Positions 32,050 through 43,259 of a stretch of DNA of 64,000 nucleotides are shown here, piece after piece; position 1 is the first letter of the stretch, and each line of letters begins with the position of its first letter. A program made the position numbers and the translations under genes. The stretch lies in contig JAJKFL010000005.1 in assembly GCA_021186555.1 (NCBI GenBank), positions 28,088,635-28,152,634 of the forward strand. The letters run 5' to 3'. Source of the stretch: Reticulitermes speratus (taxonomy: Eukaryota; Arthropoda; Insecta; Blattodea; Rhinotermitidae). A model generated the notes under the pieces. It made no database searches, was not told the origin of the DNA, and was given only the letters and a program-made list of their open reading frames with translations.

Positions 32050-33495
32050 CAATACTATTTCGGAAATCGGGGAGCAGTGGATAGACAAGTACGTTCACAT
32101 TTTTCTTGTTTAAGGGTTAACGTGTTTGTAGCAAAAATTAACCCTCTTCCCGGAGAGTCCGTAGCGGAAGTACATTTGACAAAATCTCCCTGTGTGTTTT
32201 CATCTTGCCTTCTGGTAAACCGGTTGTGAAGATCAGCAGAAAAGATGTGTGAGGAGAGGAAGAGAGCGAATGGAATGTGACTGCGGGGAAGAGGGAAGCA
32301 CCCCGGTCAGGCTCCACCCAGCTACTCGGGCTCCTCCTCCAGAGAGACGGGCCCCCGTACGGTGGTTCAGCTGTGATGTGATCACTGCCCTCCGGAGGCA
32401 GACTGCTGCTACAGAAGGCCAAGTGGTGACACAAAACTATATTTTAAATCTGGGCTACGTGTGATTTATGTGCGATCTGTGAGTTTGTATGACCAAACGG
32501 ACTGTTGCGTCTATATACATATAAGGTGTTACAGAGCAAGATACACACCGGAAGTACGAACGATAATGATTTCTATTACATCACATTATTCTAATGTCAG
32601 ACGTTTTAACTGGGTACTTTTGTTGTTCTTCAGGACCATACACATTTCTTCTCGTGTTCATGTATTACCCATAATAATTGATGTGGAATTTCTCACTGGA
32701 TTTTGCACAATCGTATCTACAGACATTACGATTTAAGTTCTGTTTTTGTAAGAAGCCGGTATGGAGTGTCGGTGGACAGCATCAAGAAGTGGCAAAGAAA
32801 CTTGGTCGAACATGAATGAGTGCAAACGTTTCGAATTTATGTATGAACTGTGTTGAAATGTAGATGTAGGGTTACTTATTGTTGTCTCCGCTGATGATAA
32901 CGGCAGAAATGCTGGGTGAGTAGAAATATTATCATATTTAGACAAACTGTTATTTTGACAAACATAATTATTTTCCAGATGACAGACAATCTATAATCTA
33001 GCGTGCAAATTATGTGAGGCCGTGTGATAGTCATATTTAAGGTGATGGGATTTTTCCTTTCCGTAGCGTCTGAAACGATACAAAGAAAAAGTATTTCATT
33101 ACCAAACAAGACTAGCCAGGTTGATTGAGAAAGTGCAGAAGCGAAACTCGGCGATAAAAGGACAGGCAACCGGTGGAAGGGGTGGGTAATTCTGCTTAAT
33201 TAAGAACTATACACAAGTAAGTTCCAAGCCTCGATCCAATATTAAATTTAGGGTCTATTAAAACCAAATGGAAAGGATGGACTGGACATGTAGCATGCAT
33301 ATGGAAGTGAAGTTTGTAGGCTTGTTTACGTACTTATCATAATAACGTCTCTAACTAGGCTTACACTTAATTTATTTATGCTATATTTATTTACACTGTC
33401 AGCAGCTTAGGCTACGTTTTGTAATAGGCCAATAGGCAGTGTTGAATGGTAGGATGACTAGTGAATTAGGGATTGGAAATGATGTGGAAGGGACA
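32050..33495. other. No recognisable gene
   Basis: No gene is recognised. The GC-rich patch 32285-32420 (caccccggtcaggctccacc, gatcactgccctccgg) may be a diverged SINE but lacks clear promoter boxes. Confidence 0.45.
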
Positions 33496-33499
33496 AGGC

Positions 33500-33665
33500 T
33501 GTGACATAATGAGGTTGACATAGCCTTACATTTTCCTGGAGAGACTGAGAAATACCGCGATAAGACTCTCAGAGAAACGCTCAGAGCCTAGATTTGAACC
33601 CGGTACCTCCAGAACATGAAGCAGGAACGCTGTTCACTCGAGCGTGACGTTCGGTCTGCCTAGGC
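33500..33665 (-). mobile_element. tRNA-derived SINE, family 5-like
   Basis: On the plus strand tggagagactgagaaatacc precedes gatttgaacccggtacctcc (inverted B box) and an inverted head ending near ttcactcgagcgtgacg. A second copy of the body lies at 41895-42012. Confidence 0.5.
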
Positions 33666-33729
33666 TTAGAGGGGAGGATAGGCCTAACACTAAAACGGGT
33701 CGTGTATCTAGGTCTATAATTAATAGGGT

Positions 33730-33860
33730 GTAAAGCTGTGTACTCGTACTGGATGCAGTTGGCTCAGGATATGGTTCAAAGCCTATGTAAACAATGTGAA
33801 GGAAGCCCGGGTTTCATAACACAAGGGAATATTCGGACCCGCTGAGCGACTATCATCTGC
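33730..33860 (+). mobile_element. LINE 3'-end remnant
   Basis: The run ggatgcagttggctcaggat, the caaagcctatgtaaac segment and agcccgggtttcataacaca correspond to the W-x-x-L-A-Q-D, WRxxV and frame-end segments of the LINE 3' region. Reading frame lost. Confidence 0.5.
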
Positions 33861-33864
33861 TCAC

Positions 33865-34220
33865 AAGGATCAGAAATTAAAGAGTCCGCATAGTTTCGTT
33901 ATGTAAGGCTCTGTGTGTGTATTACGTTAGTGTGTTGGCTGTTTTATGACTACAGCCATGCGAAACAGAAATTGGCGACTGACTTTTCCAAACACTGAAG
34001 TTACACGGTGCATTCGCTAATGACCCGGTACTCTGCGGTATAAAAATAGCGACAATATAAACCGATAGCACACTGTGTTAGGTGCGCGTATGGGGTTATC
34101 ACAGCAGTCGTCTGGTGTGTGACGCCGTGTAGTCTGGTATAAGTTTACCTACTCTACATCAGTTCCCAGGAGAAAGCAATGTTCCCATTAAATTCCATTG
34201 TTCTTATTAACATTTTGAAT
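33865..34220. other. No gene; short Penelope-like flank
   Basis: The only recognisable piece is gtgacgccgtgtagtctggt at about 34119-34138, which matches the flank of the hammerhead-bearing fragments at 21278 and 16770. No ribozyme core is attached here. Confidence 0.4.
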
Positions 34221-34224
34221 AATC

Positions 34225-34375
34225 CAAGGGGCCCAATTGACCTCCTAGTCAATGGGTACCGGGCTTTTTTTCCCTTGCGGGTAAAGCGACAGGCATTAGA
34301 AGCTCCTCCACCTAGTGCCGCGTCCGAGATTGTTTGGGGTTATACTTTGATTCCGAATTCTTCTTTATGCATTGG
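34225..34375 (+). mobile_element. SINE family 2 fragment
   Basis: The family blocks gtcaatgggtaccggg and ctcctccacctagtgccg are present, with the head missing and the tail decayed. Confidence 0.6.
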
Positions 34376-34471
34376 TACGTAATGAAGCACAGGAACTAAT
34401 TTAGCAAGTCACAGCACCTCTTCTTCGTATGATAGGCCTGTTTTTACAATTTAAATTTAGACTTTTTTTTT

Positions 34472-34705
34472 ATGGCGCTACAGCCCAAATCGACACTAGG
34501 CCGCCTCGTTGTAAGTTTTCTAGATCACGCACAATTACACACACCCGGTAGGACTCCTCTGAACGTGTGATCAGCTCGCTACCTACACAACACACAACAA
34601 ACACAAGAGACGAACTTCCATGCACTCAGCGGGATTCGAACCTGCGATTCCAGCAATCAAGCGACTGCCAGCCTACGCCTTAGACCGCACGGCCGCGGGG
34701 ATCGG
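34472..34705 (-). mobile_element. SINE family 4, near full-length copy
   Basis: On the minus strand the head is cgatccccgcggccgtgcgg. The B box (complement of gattcgaacctgcgattcc) and body block (plus-strand view aggactcctctgaacgtgtg) agree with 22735-22977. The 3' end abuts a T run (34464-34471), consistent with a poly-A tail on the minus strand. Confidence 0.8.
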
Positions 34706-35005
34706 TAAAGTTAGACATAGGCTGCTGAATAAAGAAACCACATATTGCTTGTATCACACGTCTTCAATAAACTCTTGAATGCAAATAGTCCGCAGCCTTA
34801 CAGCCTATTTAAGATCGATTATAATACTGTATTCTTGCGGTATTCTGGTAGGTCTCCAACTTAGTTAAGTCTCTCCAAAAGGGGCGTTCCCACGACTGAT
34901 GTACTCGCCCAATGCGCCAATAATTCTGCATTTTTAAAGGAGCCAAGTAAATAACTGTCGTACTGTTTTCACTTCCGGTTTATTTGACAGACACATGTAC
35001 TCGGG

Positions 35006-35185
35006 TAAGGTAAAGGTAAAGTTCTCCCTAGAACAGGCCATGAAGGCCCAGAGGCGGAGTAGAGGTATAGCTCTACTCTCTCTTTAACCTCGGCGCTAAA
35101 TGGGGTGGGTGGTCAAAGCCACGCCCCGGCCGTTTTACTCGACGGGAAAGTTACCCGGTACCCATTATACAGGAGGCTGAGTGCC
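35006..35185 (-). mobile_element. SINE family 2, 5'-truncated copy
   Basis: Read on the minus strand it has all the 3' blocks: tacccattgt-like end, gttttgaccacccacc-type block, agcgccgaggttaaag, gagctatacctctactccgc, ggccttcatggcctgttcta and the CTTTACCTTTACC tail (plus-strand ggtaaaggtaaag at 35008-35020). The tRNA head is missing. Confidence 0.85.
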
Positions 35186-35189
35186 TTGT

Positions 35190-35815
35190 CAAATATTTTC
35201 CTGGTAATTATGATCGCTTTTCCACGGCTCCTGTACTTGGCCATGTGTGTCACTCGACGTACCGAGTGATGTTGACTGACCACACTTAAGTCACTTGTAC
35301 GTGACGTATAAACGAGTCGCGGGAGCGAAACAACAATTCCCTACTTGATCAGTGAAAAGCCTTGGTAATACCTTTGACTGGTGTCGTGTCACATCAGCTG
35401 GAGACAGACAAGTGGCCAGTATTTGTACAAGTGCGCCGTTTCGACGACGTGGCAAGTAGCTCTCCACAAGTGGAAGATGTCTGTCAAATATGCCACTAGG
35501 AAAGTGGCTTAAAAATCATTCTGAGGGCAAAATATCCGTTATCGTTAAAACAGTAGCATTAAAAAGGCGCGAGACTGCCACGGAAATAGATAGTCATCAG
35601 CGTTGTGACACTCTGTAGTCTTTTAGGTGGAATAACTAGGGCATCCGTCTGTTTCGAACTATGGTCATCCAGTATGGCTGTCGCGGACTTAACCATTCGA
35701 AGCATGAAATTCATCTATGTAAAATTTAAGATATTTCCTAACTCAGAGAAAATAATGTTGCTCTCTTATTATTAAGAGAAAAAATTGCTGTTCATTTCGA
35801 AAATCACATGAACTA
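35190..35815. other. No recognisable gene or repeat
   Basis: Nothing is recognised. Confidence 0.5.
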
Positions 35816-35819
35816 CGTA

Positions 35820-36082
35820 TATTGTTAGGATAATATTACGAGATTGTTTAGGGGAAGAACAGATAAAGGAAGACAAAATAAGAGTGCATGTAGTGGGTAT
35901 GGAAAGGGAGGTAAGTGCATATAAAATTTCAGTCGTAAAACCTGAAGGAAATAGAGCAATTAGAAGATCCAAACTTCTATAGGAGGATAACTTCCTAAAA
36001 CGGATCTTAAAATATGATTGGGGTTGGGGGGGGGGGGGGGGAGTGGGCTGGAATAATTTGGTTCAAAATGGGGACCAGTGGG
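35820..36082 (+). mobile_element. LINE 3'-end copy, part 1 (interrupted)
   Basis: The region holds the segment before and including the basic block and the tggttcaaaatggggaccag (W-x-x-x-V/A-Q-x/D) segment. It is then broken by a SINE and resumes at 36290. A G run of 16 (36026-36041) lies inside. The 66-codon minus-strand frame here is an antisense product of this LINE region. Confidence 0.6.
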
Positions 36083-36275
36083 AGAGATTTACTGTTCTCC
36101 AAAGTGCCCAGGCCGGCAGTGGGACCAAACAAGACTCCTATGGCATGGGTGCTGGGGAATCTTTCCCGGGGATAAGGCCGTCGGGGGCATCAAGCTGACC
36201 ACACCCATCTAGTGCCGAGGTTAAGAGCGAATGGAGCTACTGCCCTCCCCTGTATAACTTCATGACTTTGGCAGG
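36083..36275 (+). mobile_element. SINE family 2 fragment nested in the LINE
   Basis: The blocks tactgttctccaaagtgccc, ggcatgggtgctggg and cacacccatctagtgccgag identify SINE family 2. It sits exactly between two parts of a LINE that should be contiguous. A gggacca word lies on both sides (36071-36077 and 36290-36296), a possible short target-site duplication. Confidence 0.7.
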
Positions 36276-36285
36276 GGCAACCTTT

Positions 36286-36415
36286 TTGTAGGGACCATAA
36301 GCGGGCTTTTTTGAATGCGGTAATGACCCTTGATGTTGCATAAAATCACGGAACATTCTTGACAGCTGAGCAACTAATAGCTTCTTAAGGAGGATTGTGC
36401 TCGGCGGACCTCTTC
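36286..36415 (+). mobile_element. LINE 3'-end copy, part 2
   Basis: Continues from 36082: gcgggcttttttgaatgcgg, taatgacccttgatgttgca, then the untranslated end cttgacagctgagcaactaa and cttcttaaggaggattgtgc. No (TTAG)n tail remains. Confidence 0.65.
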
Positions 36416-36827
36416 ATTATACGAAGAGCATAAATAAGCTTACACTATGAGGGAATGTTAAGCCGAGTGTTTCATATTGTAACCACTGTTGATAAAAAGG
36501 GTTAGTGGTATTTGCTGTACTTTTGTACTCCTCAGTGTCTTCTTAATATACATTCACGTTTAGGTCGATGAAGGCACCCACATGAAGGCAGAGGAGGTGA
36601 GCCTGTTTTGCACTACATCATTAAATAATCTTTCAGAAATTTTTCCTTGTGTAGGCTCAGTGGTTAATCCCCTTCCCCCCTCTATGGCTAATCCCATTAC
36701 CCCCACTATTCCACTTTCCTTCATCGTCTTTTACTATAAGAGGAGTGATCAATGTTAAGAGGGCCATCTAATGGACTTGTAATAAGAACACAATATGGCA
36801 TAAAATATATAGAGATATACAGCGTGT

Positions 36828-37590
36828 GTCAGGATTTCACGCAGTCTAATGCCGAAGGTTTCACAACTTAATGCAATAAAATTACCGAGAATCTCAAGAG
36901 ACATAACACTTTAATGACCGGGTATCTGACGAGTTGCACGTTCGTTACATCGCATTCAGGTATCTGACAAGTTGCACGTTCGTTACATCGCATTCAGGTA
37001 TCTGACGAGTTGCACGTTCGTTACATCTTATGCAGGTATCTGACGAGTTGCACGTTCGTTACATCGCATTCAGGTATCTGACGAGTTGCACGTTCGTTAC
37101 ATCTTAAGCAGGTATCTGACGAGTTGCACGTTCGTTACATCGCATTCAGGTATCTGACGAGTTGCACGTTCGTTACATCGCATTCAGGTATCTGACGAGT
37201 TGCACGTTCGTTACATCGCATTCAGGTATCTGACGAGTTGCACGTTCGTTACATCGCATTCAGGATTTCGCGCGCCTTAGTTCACCGGGTGTCACACAAT
37301 TTTATGCAGTTTACATTCCAGGAGTTTCAGTAGTTAATGCACGTGTTACCAGGTAAACCGCCAGTTCACACATTGTAGTCTTATGAGTTTTTTCAGACTT
37401 CAGTCAGGGGTTAAATTTCACTCGTTCACAAACGTCACTCCGGCAACATATTTTATAAGTTCATGCCCTTCAATTACCGGGTGTCTCACGAGTTCAGGTG
37501 CTTTGGATTCCGGTTATCTCACGAATTCTAATACGGTTGTTTTCGAGAGTCTCGCCAGCTTATGCACAGCTTAAATATGGCACTATATTG
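36828..37590 (+). repeat. 38-bp minisatellite with decayed flanks
   Basis: Nine tandem 38-bp units (ggtatctgacgagttgcacg plus ttcgttacatcgcattca) run from 36921 to 37262. Most units are identical. Unit 2 has gacaag, and units 3 and 5 end in cttatgca and cttaagca. On both sides (36828-36920 and 37263-37590) related words such as caggatttc(a/g)cgc and ccgggtgtctcacgagttca recur at irregular spacing, so the sharp core looks like a recent re-amplification inside an old array. Confidence 0.93.
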
Positions 37591-37594
37591 TGCT

Positions 37595-37983
37595 AGTAAT
37601 ATTATAGCAAACACGCCATGGTAGTAATAAAATGTGCTGTTTCATATTTGGAAGGATAAAGACTGCGTACTGCAAAACCGCTGCTGGTGGTGGACGCAGT
37701 ATTCTGTACAATTCGTTTCCAGTAACAAGCATGACTGAGTGATTGATATTTGGAAGATTACAAGTTTGATTCTCAACCACGAATCTGGATATTCTAACTG
37801 AAGCTTCTTGTGGTTTCAATTGCTATCACTCAGTACCATAAAAGAGGCAACTTCCTCTTCCTCTCACATTCATCAAGTTATCATTCGCAATTGTCTTTCC
37901 ACTTCGCGGTGTACTCTTTGTAACTTATGTAGCGGACAAAGGATTTTGTCGGTGAGAGCTGATTCAGAATTAATTTATATTGT
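37595..37983. other. No recognisable gene or repeat
   Basis: Nothing is recognised. Confidence 0.5.
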
Positions 37984-37994
37984 AATTTGTACCA

Positions 37995-38412
37995 AGTGCT
38001 GAGGAGGATATTTGGGCCTAAGAGGGACGAGGTAACGGGAGTGGAGAAGAGTACATAACGAGAAATTTAATGATCTGTACTCATCACCAAATATTCGGGT
38101 GTTCAAATCAAGAAGAATGAGGTGGGCGGGGCATGTAGCACATATGGGGGAGGGGAGAGGTGCGTACAGGATTTTTGACCTGAGGTAAGGAGACCACTTG
38201 GAAGACCCAGGATAATATTAAAATGGATCTTCAAGAAGTGGGATGGTGGCATGGACTGGATTAATATAGCTCAGGATAGGGACAGGTGGCGGGCTTTTGT
38301 GAACGTGGTAATGAACCTTCAGGTTCCATGAAATGCGGGGAATTTCTTGACTAGCTGAGGACATGTTAGCTTCTCAAGAAGGACTCTGCTCTATGGAGTT
38401 AGTTAGTTAGTT
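37995..38412 (+). mobile_element. LINE 3' end with (TTAG)n tail and target-site duplication
   Basis: A 5'-truncated copy covers the cgagaaatttaatgatctgt segment, [14 protein letters not shown], the GRPxR basic block, W-x-x-x-A-Q-D, the frame end and the 3' UTR, with a ttagttagttagtta tail. Direct repeats aatttgtacca (37984-37994) and aattcgtacca (38413-38423), with one mismatch, flank it. A deletion removes part of the basic block compared with 40632-41021, so it is not coding. Confidence 0.88.
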
Positions 38413-38429
38413 AATTCGTACCAGACGTC

Positions 38430-38850
38430 AACCTATAATAAGAAATGCCAGTGTCTTTTCCTTAACCCTTGAAAGCACAATGGTAGTTACGTCGTGTCTA
38501 CATAGACTACACCTTTTACATTAAAACCTCTGCACTTAACTCACACAGCACATTTGCATTTCCCATCTCTATCTACAAACGTGTAGGTGATAACGGATAT
38601 ATATAGAACTAATGTTTTGTTGTTGTTTTGCATGATTGTAAAACTGGGTCTTATCTTAAGGAAAAAACATAGACCGAGGGTGTTTGGCAATACGGTGTAG
38701 CCTATGTGCAGCCAAGAGACAGGATATAGCGGGGGCTGGAGAAGACGACATAATAAGCCAAATTATTTGTGCTCCTAATTAGGAAATGAGTGAATAACGA
38801 GGCCAATTTTTTATTTTATTTATTTCATATACTTAGCCGCTTTACGTAAC
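38430..38850. other. No recognisable gene or repeat
   Basis: Nothing is recognised. Confidence 0.5.
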
Positions 38851-38856
38851 TACGTT

Positions 38857-39020
38857 GTTAGCAGCCCCTATCGTCGAATGATAGGATACTGGTGAGTAGG
38901 TGAATGGGGAAAGGCAGTGAAGGAGAACGGTCGTGGCCTAATTTGAGGTACTGTTCCAGCAATTCACTGGAGGACCTGAGAAAAACCATGAGAACATCGG
39001 AATGGCCGTCTTCGCGGCCG
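38857..39020 (-). mobile_element. SINE family 6 copy
   Basis: The plus-strand view aggagaacggtcgtggccta and gacctgagaaaaaccatgag are the reverse complement of the family 6 body (ccacgaccgctgccttcc, ggtttttctcag). Confidence 0.6.
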
Positions 39021-39029
39021 AGAAACTTC

Positions 39030-39500
39030 ATGTTGCACATGAATATATTAGTAATTGTTAGTGCTGCTGTATTTTAGCCCTTTAAAGCCTAGAGGTTATT
39101 GTATCCTATATTCACCATCAGGTTTCACACTAACTACTCTTGCAGTCTGCTCACATAATGTGTATCTGTTCCATATTATTATTACAATAAACAGCGATTA
39201 TTTTCCTACCCGCCAGTCACCTACTGTTCGTTCAAATAGAAGCACACGGTGTTCTCTGTGAGGTACGAGCTAAATGTTTATCTATACTGTAGACTCATTT
39301 TTATTCTTCTTAGGTCTAAACTTAAGCCATTTTTCCGTATGGTTCTCATCTTATCTCGGTATTATTTTGTTTGTTATAGGAGCGAATGTAAAGACGGGTC
39401 AGACTGAAAATGAGTGGAAAATATTGTGTATGAAAACAGCTGAAGCTTATTTTAAGTCAGTTTCCTTACGGAATTTAGACTGTGTGTGAGTGTAGTGACT
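39030..39500. other. No recognisable gene or repeat
   Basis: Nothing is recognised. Confidence 0.5.
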
Positions 39501-39504
39501 ATAA

Positions 39505-39685
39505 TATGGGCGAAAAGCCTGAGTGATCGCCTTTCGATTTCCGGTAAGGACACAATTTTATCTTTACGGCTTCCAGACCGTCTCTGGGACCCACCCACCC
39601 ACCCAGCCTATGCAATGATTACCCTAGGCCCTTTCTCGGAGTGTAAAGTGGTTAAGAATGTATGGATATGTAACTCCACTCCACA
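39505..39685 (+). mobile_element. SINE family 2 fragment
   Basis: The degenerate B box region, the ctgggacccacccacccacc block (expanded to a short (CCCA)n) and catccaatg-like end are recognisable. The 3' half has decayed. Confidence 0.5.
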
Positions 39686-39689
39686 ATAC

Positions 39690-40220
39690 ATGTTCATGGC
39701 TAGTGTTTAATTAGTCCTAAATACAGGGACATCTTATCTTTACTTTTTCACTGCCTAAGTTTCATTGAGGAGTCGACGGAGGCTATAAAGATGTGGGATA
39801 GCGTGCAATCCTGACCAAGCAAAATTGAAGGATTTTCGGTAACCACTGATACGTTTAAAAAAAAAACACTCAGTGCAGTTGCTGTTTGTTTTACGAAAAG
39901 CACTGAACAATTCAGACATTAGTATTGGGATTAAGATATGTTACCCCTGATCTCCTTTTCCCTTCTTAGCAATAACGACACATATAATGATGTAAGTGGG
40001 GAACAGAAAATAATAAAGAACCTCTATAGTGTCCTGTGTAACTTGATAGCGCCTGTTACGGCATTGCACGGCCATATTTTGACACCATGAAATTCAATAC
40101 AATTCAACAGATCGCTGGAACATGCCTGACTTCAAAAGGATCGGATCAGCCTCTCCAAGAGTGTCTGTACTGGCATTGAAAAAACGAAATATGGCGCTCT
40201 CTGCACTTACGATTACGAAC
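39690..40220. other. No recognisable gene or repeat
   Basis: Nothing is recognised. Confidence 0.5.
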
Positions 40221-40227
40221 CACTTCT

Positions 40228-40345
40228 ACAGGATAGCTCAGTCGGTAAAGCGCGTGGCTATAGACTCTTCCTACCGGTGTTCTGTTAAAGGAAAGAAAAC
40301 ACATTTGTCTGTTCGCTGTATCTGGACCACGTGACGGTTCTGATT
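40228..40345 (+). mobile_element. tRNA-like SINE head fragment
   Basis: The word aggatagctcagtcggtaaa is a clear tRNA-like A-box/D-arm and gcgtggctatagactcttcc follows, but the B box is degenerate (taccggtgttctgtta). This is a SINE fragment and not a usable tRNA gene. Confidence 0.5.
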
Positions 40346-40631
40346 AACCTCATATCCAGCGGCTCTTTCTGTGGACGCGTAATGTCTAGATCTGAGAGCT
40401 GACCAATTACGATTTTCCATTTTCCAGGCTAAGAATGTGTGAAGCTTCCCTTACATTCTTCACAGACGTTTCACACCATAGTGCCAACTTTACCTTTATT
40501 TTTAAACGTGACCAACGGGTAGCAGAATTGTAAGGTTAAACACAATATATTTTCCTAAGATCCTTCTTAGTGTTATCCTTCTATGTCATTCTCGGATTTC
40601 GAGAGGTTTCCTCATCATTCTGTATGCGTCA

Positions 40632-41021
40632 ACTACATAACGAGGAACTTAATGATCTGTACTCATCACCAAATATTATTCGGCTGATCAAATCAAGAAG
40701 AATGAGGTGGGCGGGGCATGTAGCACGTATGGGTGAGGGGAGAGTTGCATACAGGATTTTGGTGGGGAGACCTGAGGGAAGGAGACCACTTGGAAGACCC
40801 AGGCGTAGATGGGAGGATAATATTAAGATTGATCTTCAAGAAGTGGGATGGGAGGGCGTGGTCTGGACTGATATGGCTCAGGATAGGAACAGGTGGCGGG
40901 CTCTTGTGAATGCGGTAATGAACTTTCGGGTTCCGTAAAACGCGGGGAATTTCTTGACTAGCTGAGGACATGTTAGCTTCTCAAGAAGGACTCTGCTCTA
41001 TGGAGTTAGTTAGTTAGTTAG
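40632..41021 (+). mobile_element. LINE 3' end, intact reading frame, perfect target-site duplication
   Basis: A 5'-truncated insertion keeps an uninterrupted C-terminal reading frame up to the stop at 40936-40938. The order is [33 protein letters not shown], a basic [20 protein letters not shown] block, [15 protein letters not shown], and the frame end NFRVP. This is the region downstream of the reverse-transcriptase domain in insect non-LTR retrotransposons. A 3' UTR of about 60 bp and a (TTAG)n tail follow. A perfect 13-bp duplication tctgtatgcgtca flanks it (40619-40631 and 41022-41034). The 122-codon frame annotated from 40570 joins host DNA to this LINE end and is not a gene. Confidence 0.95.
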
Positions 41022-41039
41022 TCTGTATGCGTCACTTGT

Positions 41040-41890
41040 GTCTTTACCCATAAAGCATTGCGTTGTCTGGGTGTCACAAACCCAACAATGCATCGCCATA
41101 AAATTGCTTTGTTTGGCCCAATTAACGTGACGAACCTAAAATAAATTACTTATACAGGCGAAATTTAACTATGGCAGTGTAGGTGCATTTAATTCAAACA
41201 TGAAGAATCACCGATCAAGCCCGCGGATTATACAGGATGCACCAACAGAATGTGACTATGTTCAGATTGTTGTGGTGACAAATGGGGTTGAATGTAATGT
41301 GCATAAAGATTACGGAGAAGTGGCGGTAAAATGCCATTCAGTATATGCTTTTGTACTTTTTAAAAATTACATCTCGTAAACGGTCTCCCTGGCATGCATT
41401 GCGGGCAACATAACCTCCTCAGCGCGATATCGAGCAATGCCGACGACGTCAGTGTTAGCTCTGGTTTCAGCAAGACTGCTGCGGGACACCAGCATGTGAA
41501 TCAGTGGAGTGCTTGAGAGCCAAGTTCCTTTGGGGGGAAATTCGGCAAGATGGCTTTCATGTAGAGTCTAAAGAAAAGTGTGTCATAACATGTACAATTA
41601 TTACTGTACACTTCAGCGTAAAGTTTTTAGTAGGCTGAATGAAATGTTTGCGGATGTAGTGGGCTTATGCTCCGCTCTCCCGGTTTATACCACCGAAATG
41701 AGTTAATTATGTATTTCAGGTGGTTAGAAATTCTGCTTCACTTTATCTTTTTCATTCTTTTCTTTGTATTCTTGTTGCGTTGCTTGTTTCGTGAAATGTT
41801 GTTACGTAGCGTCTAATTATACGACGATTATGACCACAAATTGTGAAGGATACAAACACGAACTGATCGTGATCCTTGTTATGGTATTTT
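41040..41890. other. No recognisable gene or repeat
   Basis: Nothing is recognised. Confidence 0.5.
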
Positions 41891-41894
41891 GCCA

Positions 41895-42012
41895 TCATGC
41901 AGGCCTGTCTGGAGAGACTGAGAAAAATATAGGTTCTGTGTAAGTCTCAAAATGTCTCTGGCGAAGAGTCGAAATTGGACTTCACGGATACGAAGTAGAG
42001 ATCTTATACGCC
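41895..42012 (-). mobile_element. SINE fragment, family 5-like
   Basis: The plus-strand view tggagagactgagaaaaata and gtgtaagtctcaaaatgtct repeat the body seen at 33500-33665. The head is missing. Confidence 0.4.
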
Positions 42013-42075
42013 ACAAAGTGCGGACTTATTTTTAGAAATCTGTATCTTGGTTCTCTGGCGGATTTAAATTTAAAC

Positions 42076-42290
42076 GGGGTACACGGTGGCGCAGTTGGTT
42101 GAGGCAAAAGCGCTACAAGCCGGAAGGTCGCGGGTTCGACTCAGCCTCTAACAGAAATGAGTATCAGTGATGCCTCCTGGGAGGGGGGGGGGGTAAAGGT
42201 GGACCTTCGTGTGCCGATTGGCTCCTCCTGGAGCCCTAAGGGTCTGTCCAGGCCTGTAATGGGATAGCTTTGCCTTTACCTTTCCCTGTG
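42076..42290 (+). mobile_element. SINE family 1 copy with internal deletion
   Basis: The head ggggtacacggtggcgcagt and B box cgggttcga are followed directly by ctcagcctctaacagaaatg. Compared with the 9894 copy, about 50 bp are missing between the two, and a ctcagc word at the junction suggests a microhomology deletion. A G run (gggagggggggggg, 42180-42193) sits where the other copies have their G/C tract. The tail ends in gcctttacctttcc. Confidence 0.88.
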
Positions 42291-42299
42291 TCCAAACAC

Positions 42300-43255
42300 C
42301 ACGCCATGAAGGCGTATCGGTTTACCCGACGTATAGCTACGAGGATTCTTAAATTGCTTCATGCTACTGTGTGTTCACATCAGGAACTCGCTGGGCTGCA
42401 GAACGTGTGTTGAAGATAGACATACTTCCTGTACTTGCCGGGGTTTGGACTAGTGAAGTCCTCAGCCAGTTAAAGCCTAATGAACGATCAGGAATACCGA
42501 GAATATCAGGTGTGGAGGAAACATAACGCTAAGCTTATAATACTCGTACATCAACCCTGTAAAACAGTGGTTACTATATGTACCACCTACTTCAATGTCG
42601 AAAACTCTGTGTTATGAAATCGGCTGTTTTCGTAACTCGAGCGCAGTTTGTTCCCTTTGAAGTAGGAACTCGGTCTTTAACGTTATTTAGACAAATGTTA
42701 GGCTTCAAAGTGTTAATGTGCGTCGAATCCGAAAGCCGTGAAAAAAAAAATGTTACGATTATGGACGTAGGTCACTCTTTCGTATAAGATACATATATTG
42801 TTTAGTCGGGAAAAGGGGATGATATGAGGGTGGGGGTGGAAAGGTGATGGTGTTTCGTGTAGATAGGAGCTGATAATAGCATGTTTACCCCCGCTAACAA
42901 TACAAGGGGGATAGAGATTTTCGCTTTAGATGCTTTCAGACTTTTATCTATCAATAAGCAATGCCTAATAAACTAAGAGACTAATCTCCCACTCTCCAGT
43001 GTAACGCTTTATCGGCACTAAACATCCTTCGTGAGGTTCTGTTGGCCTTACGCGGTTTACACTAATGCGTCTGGCGGTGTTTACCGTTCTTGATTCGTTT
43101 CAAGGAGGCTTTGGTTTCGACCCTCGAGTTTACAGTCCTGACTCTCTCTCTCTCTCTCTCTCCAGAGAAGCTTTTTGCTTAACATTTAACTAGGCTGCCA
43201 ATTGCTACGATTACAACATACATGCTACTGCGATGGTGGTAGATAAATGAAATAT
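42300..43255. other. No recognisable gene; (TC)n tract
   Basis: No gene is seen. A pure (CT)n microsatellite lies at 43142-43162. Confidence 0.55.
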
Positions 43256-43259
43256 GAGT

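Noticed and set aside
36921..37262. Regular 38-bp repeats that might suggest a CRISPR array
   Set aside because: The units are directly adjacent with no spacers of unique sequence, there are no cas genes, and the context is eukaryotic.
40570..40938. 122-codon open frame as a host gene
   Set aside because: Its first 20 or so codons are flanking DNA before a target-site duplication. The rest is the C-terminus of a LINE ORF2.
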